The notes: generated by a model not told the origin, from the letters alone. Shown: positions 22,352 through 33,644, counted from the first letter of the stretch. The stretch is DNA of 64,000 bases from Ostrinia nubilalis (GCF_963855985.1 NC_087090.1:18474501-18538500); one strand, 5' to 3'. Numbers and translations are program-made.

Positions 22352-22987
22352 TTACTTGAATTTAACCAACTTTCTGAAAGACTACCAAGTTGTTCAAACA
22401 CTTATTTCCACATCACTTTGGGAATTTAAATTAAACGCAAAGATATAAATGTGTCAACCACACGACTGGATAAAGTCTCTCCATTTTTGTGAATGTTCAT
22501 GTATTATAATTTATTGTGTGATACGATTTTTTAGTCTCATAACTTAGCTTTGGGTCTAAAGAATAAATCTTCCTTCATTATTTATGGTCATATTTGAGCA
22601 CAATTGTGAAATACGGACAGTCACGACGTGCAATAAGAGAACGAGATACTAAATCTTCCAAGAGGCGCCCTTTTTAGGGATTTTGCCAAACAAGCATAGC
22701 AATTTCATAAGTTATTAAGTATGATGTCTGACTAAATTCTAATGATGACTAAATTCAGTTGGATACATGATTCCAATAACTATTAAAATCTATCCCCAGT
22801 CCCAGTCAATGAAGCACAATTAAGATGTCGGGCCCTGCGTGCCCAATCAACAGCACGCAGGAAGATTTAAGAATGCTAATGACAACGCCACTTTTGTAGC
22901 GGAGCTTTGGGCTGACACTGTGTAAGTTTGCTGTCGACACTACAAGAAGAAGAAGCCTTCTCTATAAAATTTAAGGCTTATGTATTA

Positions 22988-23224
22988 CTAGCTGTGCCCG
23001 CGACTTCGTACGCGTGGAAAACCGTTTTCGCAACATTTTTCATTTTTGCTCTGCACTTATTACTCGCAGCGTGATGGTATTATAGCCTATAGCCTTCCTC
23101 GATAAATGGGCTATATAACACTGAAAAAATTTTTCAAATCGAACCGGTAGTTTCTGAGATTAGCGCGTTCAAGTAAACAAACAAACAAACAAACTATTCA
23201 GCTTTATAATATTAGTATAGATTA
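22988..23224 (+). mobile_element. GTGCCCGCGACTTCGTACGCG-type repeat
   Basis: From ACTAGCTGTGCCCGCGAC to CTTTATAATATTAGTATAGA, with a CAAA-type tandem (AACAAACAAACAAACAAAC) before the end. Complete copy; a truncated one follows at 24342. Confidence 0.8.
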
Positions 23225-24341
23225 AAAGCATAAATACCTATATACGTATGTCTCAAAAACCTATCTGCCATAACATTTGCGCCATACGCGCCTCGCAATT
23301 TATAGCTCCCGCGCAGGTTGAAGGCGGCCATGCCCCGGCGTGGGAGAGGGGACGGCGGGAGGGGGAGGGGGGTTGTCAGCGCGAGGATTTAGCTCGCACT
23401 AAATAAGATTTGTGCTGTATCCTTCGGTAAATAAACTATTTCTTATGGCGTTGCTTACTTATATTTATCTTCGGTGAACGCGACGCAAATGGATTACATT
23501 TGCTACAATTTTACTTTGATTTCAGTTTTAAAATAAACAACACTCGTTAATGTGTCACATTGTTGACGTTTCAGTTTGCAAGCAAAACGACTGACTAGAT
23601 TATATTTGATAAGTTACTCTACTCTACATTATGAAATCAACATCCAAAAGGGTACCTATAGAATCATGAAATACAATTTATTGGCGAAATCATAATAGTA
23701 ATACCTATACCTCTCACCACTACCTCACATTTTGTTGTCTAAAATCGACAAAATGAAACAATAACATGGTATGGTGGCTCATGGCATCTCGACTAATACA
23801 GTAATAACATTTGATGAAGCGCGTTGTATGCGGGTAATTAAGCGGAGAGTCAACTAGCTTGCCTCAGGAGCCTGATATTTAGTCTAGTCAGCTTAATTAC
23901 TATGTGTTCACACCGTACATTGATTTCAACATATCGATTCTAGCCATCTCTTTCACTCAAGAGGAGTGAGAGGTGGTCTAGCGGCGAAGGACATAATTGA
24001 TAGTATGTTCAACTTAGTTGGATCCATTATGTCGAAATTCTACATAGAGTATCAACCTTGTTCTACATTTCCTAGCTGAGCTTGCTATTTGGCTACGAGC
24101 CTACGAGTGAAAGCGATTCCATTACAGGCTGTAATCAGGTAGTCCCGCTGCGGAATGGAGCCGATGATCCATTGTGTGTAATCGGTCGCAAGCCACACGC
24201 TCTCGAACCGAAAATACATTTCTAGGAACGAGAATTGAACCCTAATGTTGACACGTGTATGGTGGAATAAGAGTGAATAATAAATTATTAAATTTCAATT
24301 TGGGGTTTCAATCTAGTCAGCACGATACACAATAATAATGT
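23225..24341. other. Unannotated
   Basis: Includes a G-rich purine stretch at about 23337-23375. No gene recognised. Confidence 0.35.
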
Positions 24342-24477
24342 ACTAGCTGTGCCCGCGACTTCGTACGCAATTTGCAATTTTTTTCTGTACTGCTATTGGC
24401 TGTAGGGTGATGTTATATAGCCTAAAGCCTTCTCTATATGGGCTATCCAACAAAAAAAGATTTTTTCGAAATATGTA
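24342..24477 (+). mobile_element. GTGCCCGCGACTTCGTACGC-type repeat, 3'-truncated
   Basis: Shares ACTAGCTGTGCCCGCGAC and the TATATAGCCTA / GGGCTAT core with 22988-23224 but lacks the CAAA tandem and the ATTAGTA end. Confidence 0.7.
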
Positions 24478-25141
24478 AAATGTACGTACGTAATTAATTC
24501 AATTTCTTCGAGGTAGTGACATTTGGTCCTTAATATAATTTGGGCTCATTTTTCTCTCAGAAATAGGCAGTAGGTACATTATCACTCGCAACGGAGTCAT
24601 GAATACAGTAATAGAATAAAGAACTAAATGGCGTTCGGGAGGCCATGATGTTGTGAGGGCCTGAGGGGGCGGGGGAGGTAATTGTAACAAAAGGCCCTTT
24701 AAATGGGCCCTGTCGGGATCGTATTACTCAAAATTAATATAACGCTGGACGTAACTTAGTACTTACTAGGCCTATACGAGGATGATACATTATGTGCGGT
24801 GTTTTCATAATGAGTACGGGTTAACATTGTTGTTATTGGATTACTAAATACGTAAAATTGGGTGGAACTGAATTGAGTACTTAAGCAGCGCGGTAGCGTG
24901 CAGCGGTGCAAAAGAAAGAATGAAAGGCTTATCGACAAATCTAAACACAACTAGGTAAAACCTTTACGTTTCTACATTTAGCAGTGCGTACCTATGTAAT
25001 ATACTTGAAGTGATAGATAGGAACCACCATGCTAGTTATATCCCCATTATCAAAATATGCTTCTCACGCCAGACCATAATATCACCGGTTGTTTCACAGA
25101 AGCTTACCGGCAAATATTCCATTCCGGGCCAGTTCCCAGAC
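24478..25141. other. Unannotated
   Basis: Short frames only; no domain-like sequence. Confidence 0.35.
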
Positions 25142-25212
25142 GTTCCCGTGAGCACCCGTGAGCATCCGTGAGCAACCGAGCACCCGAGCACCCGTGAGCA
25201 TCGAGCACCCGA
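25142..25212. repeat. Short degenerate tandem of CCCGTGAGCA
   Basis: CCCGTGAGCA, CCGTGAGCA and CCGAGCA units repeat six or seven times. This repeat explains the repetitive minus-strand frame crossing it (DAHGCS repeats). Confidence 0.8.
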
Positions 25213-25439
25213 GATATCGAGTGACGGATGCGAGCGGCATTATTTAGCGCGTGAATAATGCAGGCGCCATTACGCGCACGTCGATCTGCGAACTGGCTCA
25301 GATTATACGAGCACTTCGAGAGGATCTGATTCGGTAGAAGCTTATCAGTACTTAGGACAAGATTTTTTATATTATTTATTAGGTAACAAGATTGTTTTGC
25401 AATCAAAATAGGAACGAAGTATTGTTTTATGAAGGTTTA

Positions 25440-25610
25440 GCCTAAGCGCAGACCACCGACTTTTATTTGGCCGATAGTTGGACCTGATTTTAATTTGTAT
25501 GAAAAATCATCGATACCAAATCCTTGTAATGTCCTCTCCTGCATCTCCATACTGATTAACAGCCCGACCCAACTATCGGCAGACAAAAAATCGATTGTCT
25601 GTGTCTAGGC
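25440..25610 (-). mobile_element. TTA-flanked MITE (GCAGACCACCAACTTT family), copy 2
   Basis: GCCTAAGCGCAGACCACCGA at the left and TGTCTGTGTCTAGGC at the right, with TTA at 25437-25439 and 25611-25613. The strand is nominal: the interior is partly rearranged relative to copy 1. Confidence 0.75.
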
Positions 25611-26230
25611 TTAATAAAACTTTTAAATAGTTTAACCATTTCAATAGGTAAAACTTCTGAAACTTCGTGAATAATAATTAAGGGTTTAATTTATGTTTTT
25701 TGAAATAAAAGTTTACAGATATTTTACTTTAACAGATTAATATAATATTTTTACCTCTTAACTGTGGAAGACAATTCCTCATTCCGGGCAATTAATTTGT
25801 ATTATGTTGAAAAGAGTAAATCCAATGACGTTGGATTTGGCCAAGATTAATGATAGGAAGCGATTTATCAAATATTTGAACAGCGTTACGAAGAGGTTGG
25901 CTTTATCGATATAAATGATTTTAAATGAATTGGAAACAATAAAAACTGTACATTTTCAAAAATGAAAAGTTTAGTGGACGACCTTTAAGACTGACTGGTT
26001 TTAAATATTTCAGAGCCCTGACAGTCAAAGTTTCATAATTAACTACTAACGTAATCGTAACTGATGTTTTGTTTGTTGAAATAACTTTGCTTAGAGCAAA
26101 CATGAACCTAATACCCTAAATACTAATATACCAATTTCCTCGTCTCCCAGAGCAGTCTGCACGGTATTCCTGTAACCCAGATTCAGATGTATCGACAGAC
26201 AGGAGCTCTGAATAATGTAGCCCTTACATA

Positions 26231-26691
26231 CAGGGTGGAATTTTGTAATGCCACCTGGAGGGAAAGTACTCTTAATACTGTAGATAGAAAATTTTACTCA
26301 AAGAAGACATTCCTTTATTTTTTAAAAGAAATAGAACTGCATTAAAAGATTTCCAAAAAATTGCTTGCCGCACCCGGGAATCGAACCAACAAAAATCTGT
26401 TAAAAATGACACCCTGTATTTTTATTGCATCGATCGTTAGGGTTAAGTATAAGGATGAAATCTCTCTAACAAACTTGATAAATAAAATTAAAGGAAAAAC
26501 ATGAAATCTTAAATTATTTTATTTATTTACAAAAAATGGTATGGTAGTAAATTTTCGAAAATTTGCGGGAAATTTTTGAATGCAGTTATTTTTCTTTTCA
26601 AAAATAAAGGAATGTTTTTTTTGAGTAAAATTTTCTAGCTACAATATTATGAGTACTTTCCCTCCCGGTGCCATTACAAAATTCCACCCTG
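26231..26691. mobile_element. TIR element CAGGGTGGAATTTTGTAATG
   Basis: Long TIRs (about 90 bp) run from CAGGGTGGAATTTTGTAATG inward past GGGAAAGTACTC and AAAATTTTACTCAA, mirrored at the right by TTACAAAATTCCACCCTG. TA or ATA lies on both sides. The interior on the minus strand contains GGTTCGATTCCCGG, a perfect Pol III B box. No transposase frame. Non-autonomous; superfamily uncertain. Confidence 0.8.
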
Positions 26692-26866
26692 TATAGGCGC
26701 CTATTGTGTACTCGGCAGCATACGCACTGATTCCCGCCTCAGATGCCTATCGTCGGGCCTGCTCTATTATTGAAGAACATTGATAGCGTTCAGGAAAAAG
26801 AACGAAGTGAGAGAGATTTTTAGGAAAAGAAAAATTGCTACAAACAAGTAGGTATATATAACAGAT

Positions 26867-26982
26867 TAATGCCCGTTTTCACCATCAATCCCTAATTTTT
26901 AAGTGACCCCTATGGTAACACACAGGAATTTTGTTTACATGGTGTTCACTTAAAAATTAGGGATTGATGGTGTGAAAACCCT
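26867..26982. mobile_element. MITE-like inverted repeat (CATCAATCCCTAATTTTTAA)
   Basis: TTTTCACCATCAATCCCTAA with TTTTTAAGTG is mirrored by CACTTAAAAATTAGGGATTG with ATGGTGTGAAAA. Loop of about 25 bp. It abuts a second inverted repeat. Confidence 0.75.
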
Positions 26983-27073
26983 TATTAATAAAAAGTTACA
27001 CCTAGGATGAACACTGTTAATATGACATTTCCATACAAAAGGTTCAACTAGGGTGTAACTTTTATTAATAAGG
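26980..27073. mobile_element. MITE-like inverted repeat (TTATTAATAAAAAGTTACAC)
   Basis: CCTTATTAATAAAAAGTTAC with ACCTAG is mirrored by CTAGGGTGTAACTTTTATTA with ATAAGG. It shares its left edge with the previous inverted repeat, suggesting insertion at or beside its terminus. Confidence 0.75.
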
Positions 27074-27554
27074 CCACTAGCGTTTAAATAAGACAGTGCC
27101 CGTAGAATGGGAACATTTTATTTATAACGTGACAAAGCATACAAATCTGAAGTCTCCCTGACATTTTTGACGTAACAAACACACCCTCCCGTGCCCATAC
27201 CTCGGGTATTGCCTAAGTTAAGCGCTAGGGATATAGTCCGTACTATTTAATGTATTGACTGTTTAAACACAAACGAATTAATCTCAAATTCAAGATATCT
27301 CCGCAATAATACGAGCCACAAACAGAGGCCCTAATGGAATTTGTTTATCGGTGCAATATCCCAGGATCAGAGACAATCGGATGATATCGAGCCGCTCGCG
27401 AATATTGACCTTTTCCTGATCACCCGATATTTCTGTTGCGGCTTATTTCATTATCCTGGCCAGCTGTAATAAGCCACGTCTTATGGGTACAGTGCAGATA
27501 AAGGAAGTAACAACACTACATTAATTATTAATGTATCAAATCAACCATAACTTA

Positions 27555-27715
27555 ATCATCATCATCATCATTTCAGCCACAGGACGTCCTCTGCTGAACA
27601 TAGGCCTCCCCCAATGATTTACACAATGGCCGGTTGGTGGCTGCCTGCATCCAGCGCCTTCCCGCTACCTTTATGAGGTCGTCGGTCCACCTTGCGGGTG
27701 GACGTCCTACGCTAC
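27555..27715 (-). mobile_element. 5'-truncated RTE LINE with GAT tail
   Basis: On the minus strand: GTAGGACGTCCACCCGCAAG, then TGGACCGACGAC, GGGAGGCCTATGTTCAGCAG, the stop in GGCTGAAATGATGATGATG, and the tail. Same subfamily as 33221-33633 and 45384-45939. No clean TSD was found. Confidence 0.85.
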
Positions 27716-28382
27716 CGGAAAGCGCATAAATATTTTCCAATAGCTTCACGGAGATCGCCGGGAATAAAATCCTCTGTACCGGTGGAAAGTAGTTTAATAT
27801 TGAATGGGTTTAATCGAATGAAATAATACTAGGCACATTTCCTGTTTTGTCTTTTTGCGAAACTCAGTTCACGGCGGGTTTTGTTTTGCTGATGTTCGGA
27901 GCTTTTGTTCGCGAACTCGAGCTCGGCACTGAAAGCCCGCGTTAGCTTTGGGAACGATTGTTATCAGAACTTGGAATTTTACCCCGAAAATGTGAACTGG
28001 GAAAGTGTTTTTCACTTTTGTATACGAAAAACCCATTCCGATTTTAGTTTAGGCGTTGATTGATGAAAACAAAACACCTTTTCTCGCTTTTAATATACCT
28101 ATTGGGTTTATGCATACTTACCATGAAATAAAATATGCTTAAATCGTGGGTAGTTGATTATTGTTATTATTATTTATTATTTATTGACAAAGATCTACCA
28201 ACAACACATCTTTACACAAACAAGTAATGCATGCAATGATGACAAGACCAAAAGATGTAAAAGTTTAGTTTATTTCAGAATTAATTATCGGAATAAGGGA
28301 CTTTGGATATTGAGAAACTATTAAACGCTATCAGTTTCTATTAGTTAGAACTTACGCTCCTTCCTACAAAATTATTCTTAGA
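27716..28382. other. Unannotated
   Basis: An AT-rich stretch around 28149-28190 (TTATTATTTATTATTTATTG) may be a LINE tail. No gene. Confidence 0.3.
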
Positions 28383-28616
28383 CTAGCTTTCTGCCCGCGG
28401 CTTCGCCCGCGTGGAATTTTGTCTGTCACAGAAAAACTTTATCGCGCGCGTCCCTGTTTCAAAAACCGGAATAAAAACTATCCTATGTTCTTTCCCGGGA
28501 CTCAAACTATCTCTATGCCAAATTTCATCAAAATCGGTTGCGAGGTTTAAGCGGGAAAGCGTAACAGACAGACAGACAGACAGAGTTACTTTCGCATTTA
28601 TAATATTAGTTGGGAT
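28383..28616 (+). mobile_element. GCGGCTTCGCCCGCGTGG-type repeat, complete
   Basis: ACTAGCTTTCTGCCCGCGGC to ATTTATAATATTAGTTGGG, with a CAGA tandem (28565-28583). This is the best-preserved copy in the window. The frame MEFCLSQ... crossing it also crosses the copy at 15372, so it is repeat-derived. Confidence 0.88.
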
Positions 28617-29304
28617 TAGCTTAAATTTTTACAACCTTATTTTTAACCGAGACACGCACGATAAAGATTTTTAACTAGATTTAGATTTTTACCACAAAAG
28701 TTTTTATCGAGAATCTTTTTAATATCAGCCTATCAGCCTTTATTAAATCGTATTTCAAACAGCTGCATTTGCTTACTTTCCTAGCTTTTATGTTTAAGCC
28801 TTAAATAAGCGTCTCTCTGAATCCTCATCTTTTTACTTGACTACATATTGCGTTCCTGTTTTGCTCCCGAGCGCCTTTTTGTGGAGTCTCGGCGAGGCCA
28901 TACATTATTCCCGTACAAATGAACCTAGAAATTGGAATTGTATATTTAAGCAGTAATTAAATGTTTTATTTGCCTGTAAATAATGTACACGTTAGTTATT
29001 AATATTCATGCTCTGTTGTTGCGACTAATCCAGGACAAGAAGGAACAGTAAGCTCATTAATTAAACTTTAAAAATTCGGTCTTGCCTTCCTGATACTTGT
29101 CAAAATCACATATTAGGAATATCTCACACAAGACCATGTATGAACAGGCACATCTAAGTAAAACACTGTCTTCATAAATCCTACTGCAGCCTAATGCACT
29201 GGCGTTGGTATGTAATGTACATAAATTGTACTTGCACCATCGTGTGATTACACAACAATAATTAGTGTGAGTGTTAGAACCATTTATTTATTATCGAAGA
29301 AGAG
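28617..29304. other. Unannotated
   Basis: No recognisable features. Confidence 0.35.
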
Positions 29305-29306
29305 TA

Positions 29307-29700
29307 AAGGCCTATTCAGACCTAAGCGGTATTCGCTACCGTCTGCGGCAGAGAAAACCCAGTGGGTATGCGGTAATAATACTGTTCAGACCTAAGCGGT
29401 ATTCGCTACCGTCTGCGGCAGAGAAAAACCAGTGGGTATGCGGTAATAATACTGTTCAGACCTAAGCGGTATTCGCTACCGTCTGCGGCAGAGAAAACGC
29501 TCTAGCCGCCGGCGGTACTTGATACTAAATAGGTACCTGAGCGAAACCCGCGTGGTATGTACCTCTACCCACAGCGGCAGCGAATATCTCGCAGGTCGCT
29601 CTAGCCGCGATACTTGATACTAAATACCTGAGCGAAACCCGCGCGGTATGTACCTCTACCCACAGCGGCAGCGAATATCGCTCAGGTTTGAATAGGCCTT
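29307..29700. mobile_element. TIR element with internal tandem repeats
   Basis: Ends AAGGCCTATTCAGACCTAAG and its near-complement, with TA on both sides (29305-29306, 29701-29702). The left half has a 70-bp unit repeated about 2.6 times (TTCAGACC at 29315, 29385, 29455). The right half has two units of about 99 and 91 bp (CGCTCTAGCCG at 29498 and 29597). No transposase is encoded. Confidence 0.85.
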
Positions 29701-29702
29701 TA

Positions 29703-30401
29703 GAATTATAAAGATGGAGTGTTTTGTTATAAGCGGTGCTACTGAATCCCTACACATTCACTAAGCACGCGGGTTTACCAAGCAAATGTCGGTAATCTTG
29801 CCTTATAATTGAGTTTGCAAGCGAAATTACGAAATGTTATCAACACTACTCGCAACATCATTACCTATTACCGAACAACGCAAATATTTGATAAACACGG
29901 CGCGTGTTTGTCTTAGGTTAAGGTTATGGTTAGGAGCACACTCTCGTTAATTTCATGACAAAATAAATCCAAACGTAGTACGCAAAGTAACTTGGTTACG
30001 AAACAATCATAATTTTAGTTGGAAGCGGGGAGTACAATAATGTCACTTCCGTTGCTAGAACTTTTCAGACTGTAAATGCATTATATCAAATTTTAACACG
30101 AAAAACTCATCCCCCATAAATTTTTGTTGCGCGTAACTCTTTTTCAAATGCAAATAGAAAATGAATTTTGAATAACCTTACTCTCTAGGACTTTACAACC
30201 AAAGCGTCAAGGGTATATCGCGCTAATGTTAGTCCTTCGAAGGATTCGGGCCCGCCAGCCGTAGCTGTGGCTATTTATAGTTCCATACACAAACCGCTAG
30301 ATCAGGCTAACGTTTCCAAGAATCAGAGAGACCATGATTGGTTGTGGTTTTCTAATGTTTTATGAGTATAAAACACAAATCTGTGTATAAATGCCTGTGA
30401 C
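29703..30401. other. Unannotated
   Basis: Left flank of the nested LINE insertion. No ORF of note. Confidence 0.35.
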
Positions 30402-30412
30402 ATTAATGTTTG

Positions 30413-30434
30413 ATAATAATAATGATGACTTATG
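30413..30434 (+). mobile_element. 5' stub of RTE copy split by the Daphne-like LINE
   Basis: TGATGACTTATG matches the RTE sequence just before CTCGGAAACGTGG (as at 45523). The rest of this RTE resumes at 33221. An AATAATAA filler precedes it. The RTE's own TSD is ATTAATGTTTG at 30402-30412 and 33634-33644. Confidence 0.75.
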
Positions 30435-33220
30435 ACCCCCATCTAGTAACTATGAATTATTTGAAACCACAATGGAAGAGGTACTTAGAAGAGTGTGTAA
30501 TAGTTCAAAGAAAGTAGTTGTATGTGGAGACTTTAATATCAATATAATAGAAGATTCCTCTCTTTCAATACGGTTTTTAAATTTATTCAAATCTTTTAAC
30601 TTGTTAAATCTTTTCTCTGAACCAACTAGGGTGACTCCAACATCAGCTACTTGCTTAGACAATATATTCTGTAACTGCTTAGTGCTAGAGAAATCAATAA
30701 TAAATTTTGTTAATTCTGATCATTGCGGTCAAATAGCGTCATTTCAACACCATTTTGTGCCATCGAGCAAGGAAATAGAATATAGACCAGTCACTGCATC
30801 CCAGAAAGACAAATTTAAATCTCAAATATCTAATAAGGTCCCACTTTTGCATTACTTTAACTGTAGTATAAATATTTTATATGAGCAATTATTTGAATTA
30901 ATTAAAAATGAGTTCAATAAAATTTTTCCTAAGAAAACAATTATTATTAAAAACAATAAAACTAAATTCAGTGACTGGGCTACAGTAGGTATTTATATTA
31001 GCAGGAAAAAAATGTTTGAATTATATGGTAGAAAAGCCTATAGTAGCGACCCGGACTTTATAGAATATGTAAAAAAATACTCAAAAGTTTTTAAACAAGT
31101 TTGTACTATGGCAAAATCTATTTACATACGTGACAAAATTAAAAACTCTGGCAACAAAATTAAAGCTACTTGGAATTGTATTAATAAAGAAACTTGTAGA
31201 ATTATATCTCGGGATGACACATTCGCGTTAAAAATTGATAATAAGTATATTAAATGCAATGATAAGGTAGCAAACGCATTCGAAGGTTACTTCTCAAATG
31301 TACCAATCATAACAACAAGCAATCTTAATTCATGTTCATATCAGGCAATGTCTCTTCTCGAGGGTTGTGTTGATGTTTGCAATAGCCCATTAAAATTTAG
31401 ACAAATAGACCCCATAGTTATTATAAAAACTTTCAAAGAACTAAATATAAAAAAGACAGAGGATATATGGGGCATATCAACAGACATAATAAAACCCATC
31501 ATTCCTCTTATAGCTCCCCATTTAGCTCATATCTTTAATGAATGTATTAACGAAGGTCAGTTCCCTACCCTGATGAAACATAGTAAAATCATACCATTAT
31601 TTAAAGCTGGAGACAAAAGTGACCCATCCAACTTTAGACCTATATCGATACTACCTGCGCTCAGTAAAATATTTGAAAAAATTATTTTCAATCAACTACT
31701 GTCTCATTTTAACTTAAATAAACTGTTTCATGAAAAACAATATGGGTTCACAAAAGGGAAAAGTACGACCGATGCAGGGGTTGCTCTTATCAAACACATT
31801 TTCGATGCTTGGCAGGAGAAAAAAGATGCTATTGGTGTATTTTGTGACTTATCGAAGGCGTTTGACTGTGTTGATCATCAAACTCTGTTATTTAAGCTAG
31901 AACATTATGGCGTATCAGGCAAGGCCTTAAGCCTATTACACTCTTACCTCTCAGACAGATTACAAAAAGTAAATATTCACGGAACTAACTCTTCGGGCGC
32001 CCCCCTAAAAATGGGAGTGCCCCAAGGCTCAATACTGGGACCATTGCTCTTTCTGATTTATATAAATGATCTACCTTTTTATTCAAAGGACCTTTGTGAG
32101 ATAGTATTATTTGCTGATGACACTTCTTTAATTTTTAAAACTGACAGGCGTCAGGAAATATTTGACGACGTGAATAATGCTCTTTCCAAAGTATTAGACT
32201 GGTTTACAACTAATAATTTGCTATTAAACGCAAAAAAAACCAAATGTTTAAAATTCACTATGCCTAATGTCAAACAAGTTAATACTAATATTACAGTAAA
32301 TAATGAACGCATTGAACTGATAAACTCTACTGTCTTTCTAGGTATTACCCTAGACTGTAAATTACAATGGGGCCCCCATATTGCTGCCTTGGCGGGAAGA
32401 CTTAGTTCAGCTGCCTTTGCGGTGAGAAAGATCAGAAACTTGACTGATGTTGAAACAGCAAGGCTTGTATATTTTAGTTATTTTCATAGTATTATGTCTT
32501 ATGGTCTTTTACTGTGGGGCTCAGCAGCAGACATAGAATCAATTTTCATTTTACAGAAAAGAGCTGTTCGGGCAATATACGGTCTTAAACCACGTGACTC
32601 GCTTAGAGAAGTTTTTAAAGAAATCAATATATTGACTGTGGCTTCGCAATACATATTTGATAACATTATGTATGTCCGTAAACATATACATTTATTTACT
32701 AAGAAAAGTGACGTCCACTCATTTAACACGAGACATAAGAATAAACTTGCTGTTCCATCATTTAGGTTGCATAAGATAGGTAATTCATTCTTGGGGAAAT
32801 GTATTACCATATTTAACAAAATACCACACAACCTTGTCGAATTGCCAATAAACAAATTTAAGATACATATAAAAAATACCCTTATGTCCAAAGGGTACTA
32901 CAAGGTTCGAGACTATATTGATGACAAGGATGCGTGGTCAGTTCAGTCTGCACATATTTGATGTACTTAAATTTGACTATTCTTACCGTTAGATAATTCC
33001 TGGCAATAAGTGGTGACTGAGTTTGTTCCGGCGTTTCTTCTCAGCACTTGCCATATGTTTGTCTCGAAGCGCTGGTAGGGCCCAAAAGATAAGGAGACAT
33101 GTAAAGTGCCCCATAAGGGCTACCTTTTTCTTTTTTTATTATTTTCTATTGACGTTCATAAGTGCCACTTGTGGTCTAAACTGAATAAATATTTTTGATT
33201 TTGATTTTGATTTTTGATTT
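30435..33220 (+). mobile_element. 5'-truncated Daphne/jockey-like non-LTR retrotransposon
   Basis: A 2786-bp element containing one long ORF, a 258-bp 3' UTR with an AATAAAT signal, and a tail of TTTTGA repeats. It is inserted in the RTE copy with TTATG at 30430-30434 and 33221-33225 as the short TSD. The 5' end starts within the endonuclease coding region: in-frame codons PPSSNYELFETT precede the first ATG, so ORF1 and the first part of the endonuclease are missing. The clade assignment (Daphne, related to jockey/CR1) is from overall sequence feel and the TTTTGA tail. Confidence 0.88.
30472..32961 (+). CDS. Endonuclease C-terminus plus reverse transcriptase (retrotransposon ORF2, truncated at N-terminus)
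   Basis: An uninterrupted 829-codon frame. Residues 19-22 (GDFN) and 82-84 (SDH) are late motifs of the apurinic-type endonuclease. The earlier catalytic motifs are absent because the element is 5' truncated. The reverse transcriptase spans about residues 340-610: FRPIS block, YGFTKGKST (from 424), FCDLSKAFDCVDH with aspartate 459, GVPQGSILGP (515 onward) and the catalytic FADD (547-550), then a thumb-like region with FLGITLD. The C-terminal region (about 650-829) is typical of jockey/Daphne ORF2 and carries no obvious RNase H. The first ATG is not the native start. No frameshift or stop is seen, so insertion is recent, yet it cannot retrotranspose alone without the endonuclease N-terminus and ORF1. 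Confidence 0.92.
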   Translation: MEEVLRRVCNSSKKVVVCGDFNINIIEDSSLSIRFLNLFKSFNLLNLFSEPTRVTPTSATCLDNIFCNCLVLEKSIINFVNSDHCGQIASFQHHFVPSSKEIEYRPVTASQKDKFKSQISNKVPLLHYFNCSINILYEQLFELIKNEFNKIFPKKTIIIKNNKTKFSDWATVGIYISRKKMFELYGRKAYSSDPDFIEYVKKYSKVFKQVCTMAKSIYIRDKIKNSGNKIKATWNCINKETCRIISRDDTFALKIDNKYIKCNDKVANAFEGYFSNVPIITTSNLNSCSYQAMSLLEGCVDVCNSPLKFRQIDPIVIIKTFKELNIKKTEDIWGISTDIIKPIIPLIAPHLAHIFNECINEGQFPTLMKHSKIIPLFKAGDKSDPSNFRPISILPALSKIFEKIIFNQLLSHFNLNKLFHEKQYGFTKGKSTTDAGVALIKHIFDAWQEKKDAIGVFCDLSKAFDCVDHQTLLFKLEHYGVSGKALSLLHSYLSDRLQKVNIHGTNSSGAPLKMGVPQGSILGPLLFLIYINDLPFYSKDLCEIVLFADDTSLIFKTDRRQEIFDDVNNALSKVLDWFTTNNLLLNAKKTKCLKFTMPNVKQVNTNITVNNERIELINSTVFLGITLDCKLQWGPHIAALAGRLSSAAFAVRKIRNLTDVETARLVYFSYFHSIMSYGLLLWGSAADIESIFILQKRAVRAIYGLKPRDSLREVFKEINILTVASQYIFDNIMYVRKHIHLFTKKSDVHSFNTRHKNKLAVPSFRLHKIGNSFLGKCITIFNKIPHNLVELPINKFKIHIKNTLMSKGYYKVRDYIDDKDAWSVQSAHI

Positions 33221-33633
33221 TTATGGTTCGGAAACGTGGCCTCTCACAATAGGCCTTATAAAGAAGCTCAAAGTTGCACAGCGGGAGAGGGCTATGCTCG
33301 GTGTTTCTTTACGAGATCGAATCAGAAACGAGGAGATCTGAAAACGAACTAAAGTCGCTGACATAGCCCGATGGATTAGCAAGCTGAAGAGGCAATGGGC
33401 AGGGCAAATAGTACGCAGAACTGACGGCCGATGGGGCAGCAAGGTTCTGGAATGGAGGCCGCGTACCGGAAAACGCAGCGTGGGACCTCCACCCACAAGG
33501 TGGACCGACGACATCATAAAGGTAGCAGGAAAGCGCTGGACGCAGGCCGCTACCAACCGGGCAGCATGGAAAGTATTGGGGGAGGCCTATGTTCAGCAGT
33601 GGACGTCCTATGGCTGAGATGATGATGATTATG
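33221..33633 (+). pseudogene. RTE LINE ORF C-terminus, disabled
   Basis: Matches the RTE copy at 45531-45930: ETWPLTIGLI-like, LGVSLRDRIRNEEI, then TGA at 33339-33341 where the other copy has an arginine codon, and a 6-base deletion near 33279. It continues through the WTDD and EAYVQQWTSYG-like end with stop and GATGATGAT tail. It is the 3' part of the RTE interrupted by the Daphne-like LINE. Confidence 0.85.
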
Positions 33634-33644
33634 ATTAATGTTTG

